Of a stretch of 7,007 nucleotides of DNA, positions 6,197-7,007 are shown piece after piece (position 1 is the stretch's first letter; every line of letters begins with the position of its first letter). Where the stretch lies: NCBI GenBank assembly GCA_025355255.1, contig JANYAA010000216.1:1-7007 (forward strand), given 5' to 3'. The position numbers and the translations under genes were made by a program. This stretch comes from Chloroflexota bacterium. Lineage in GTDB: Bacteria; Chloroflexota; Limnocylindria; Limnocylindrales; CSP1-4. A model generated the notes under the pieces. That model was given only the letters and a program-made list of their open reading frames with translations, had not been told where the DNA came from and searched no databases.

Positions 6197-7007
6197 TCAG
6201 CCGGCCCGCGGCTGGGCGAAGATCATCCGCCCGGCCACGGTCTGGAGCACGCGCGTCACGGTCACATCGACGTCGCGGTCCACAAGGCGCGCCCCGTTCT
6301 CGATGACCACCATGGTGCCGTCGTCGAGGAACCCCACACCCTGCCCCTGCTCCTTGCCGGCCGAGGTGACCTTGACGCGCAGTTCTTCGCCGGGCAGGAG
6401 CGCGGGCTTCACCGCGTTGGCGAGCAGATTGACGTTCATGACGCGGACGCCCTGCAGTTCGGCGACGCGGTTGAGGTTGAAGTCGTTGGTCAGGATGAGA
6501 CGGCTGCGGCGGCGCGCCATATCCACAAGCTTCGCGTCCACCTCAGCGATGCCCGGCGCCTCATCATCCACAATCTCAACCGTGTTGCGCTCGCCCTTCT
6601 GGATGCGGCTGAGGATCTCGAGGCCGCGTCGTCCACGATTGCGCCGGACGGTGTCAGACGAGTCCGCGATGTGCTGCATTTCCTCAATGACGAAACGCCC
6701 CACCACGAGCTTGCCGATGACGAAGCCAGATTCGACGATGTCGGCGATGCGGCCGTCGATGAGGACGCTCGTGTCCACGACAATCTGCGGGACGCCCTCC
6801 CGGCGCTCCGACTCGCTAAGCGGTCTGCGAACGATGCCGACGTTCTCGGCCGCGGCCAACAGGTCCATGCGCTTTGCGACGGTCAGGCCCATCATGCCCA
6901 GCCCCATAAACAGGGAGATGCCGACGGGCAGCCATGTGCCCAGCGGACCCTCAATGTGGGCGAGCGGCAGGCCCAGCAGGAGGCCCAGGAGAAGGCCGAT
7001 GAACAGG
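6197..7007 (-). CDS. Membrane-anchored PIN-TRAM domain protein, YacL type (5' end cut by the window)
   Basis: The gene runs off the right edge: the frame stays open through 7007, leaving 269 visible residues of a family usually near 350. An in-frame ATG at 6907 lies inside the hydrophobic region and is not the true start. Visible order: a Leu/Gly-rich membrane segment (1-16), a short loop with Pro/Gly, a second hydrophobic segment (about 26-43) ending in AKR, a PIN domain from VVDTSVLIDGRI (77-88), and a TRAM domain (about 205-262). The PIN acidic residues look intact: Asp78, Glu108/Glu109 after FVI, Asp157 in VDAKL and Asp175 in TND. PIN domains are Mg-dependent ribonuclease folds and TRAM is a small RNA-binding barrel, so a membrane-tethered RNA nuclease is plausible, but the substrate is not known from sequence. 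The stop is one base before ispDF, and this neighbour is conserved for yacL in Firmicutes. Confidence 0.93.
   Translation of the reverse strand, partial: LFIGLLLGLLLGLPLAHIEGPLGTWLPVGISLFMGLGMMGLTVAKRMDLLAAAENVGIVRRPLSESERREGVPQIVVDTSVLIDGRIADIVESGFVIGKLVVGRFVIEEMQHIADSSDTVRRNRGRRGLEILSRIQKGERNTVEIVDDEAPGIAEVDAKLVDMARRRSRLILTNDFNLNRVAELQGVRVMNVNLLANAVKPALLPGEELRVKVTSAGKEQGQGVGFLDDGTMVVIENGARLVDRDVDVTVTRVLQTVAGRMIFAQPRAG

Noticed and set aside
6905..6907. ATG at 6907 as the start of the PIN-TRAM gene
   Set aside because: The frame is open to the window edge, and the upstream residues form the membrane segments expected for this family, so the true start is outside the window.

Overview
The window is a dense, single-strand block of bacterial housekeeping genes. 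Everything real is on the minus strand, so transcription runs from the right edge to the left edge. Base composition is clearly G+C rich (roughly two thirds by eye). Gene order, the style of the EF-Tu sequence and the fused IspD-IspF enzyme suggest a high-GC Chloroflexota lineage (a Limnocylindria-like soil or freshwater clade would fit). A high-GC Gram-positive relative cannot be excluded without a phylogeny.

In transcription order: (1) the 3' part of a membrane-anchored PIN-TRAM protein of the YacL type (6197-7007, cut by the window edge); (2) ispDF, a bifunctional isoprenoid-precursor enzyme (5008-6195); (3) cysS, cysteinyl-tRNA synthetase (3605-5011); (4) rlmB, a SPOUT 23S rRNA 2'-O-methyltransferase with a very long disordered N-terminal extension (1588-3612). 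These four genes are separated by +1, -4 and -8 nucleotides, so they are almost certainly one translationally coupled operon. After a 107-nt gap holding a good sigma-70-type promoter come (5) tRNA-Thr(UGU), (6) tRNA-Thr(GGU) and (7) tuf, encoding EF-Tu, which ends 6 bases from the left edge.

The theme is translation: charging of cysteine, supply and delivery of threonyl-tRNA by EF-Tu, and modification of the 23S rRNA. Isoprenoid synthesis and a putative RNA-acting PIN protein ride in the same operon. The layout is a compact version of two well-known neighbourhoods: the Firmicutes yacL-ispD-ispF-gltX-cysE-cysS-rlmB segment, and the thrU-tyrU-glyT-thrT-tufB cluster of E. coli. Here gltX, cysE, tRNA-Tyr and tRNA-Gly are missing from the expected places.

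I found no mobile element, CRISPR array, defence system or foreign island. The points most worth a second look are the roughly 358-residue repeat-rich extension on RlmB, the palindrome inside the spacer of the tRNA-tuf promoter, the trimmed tRNA-tuf cluster, and a replaced active-site loop in the IspF half of IspDF. There is no stretch over 300 bases without a gene.
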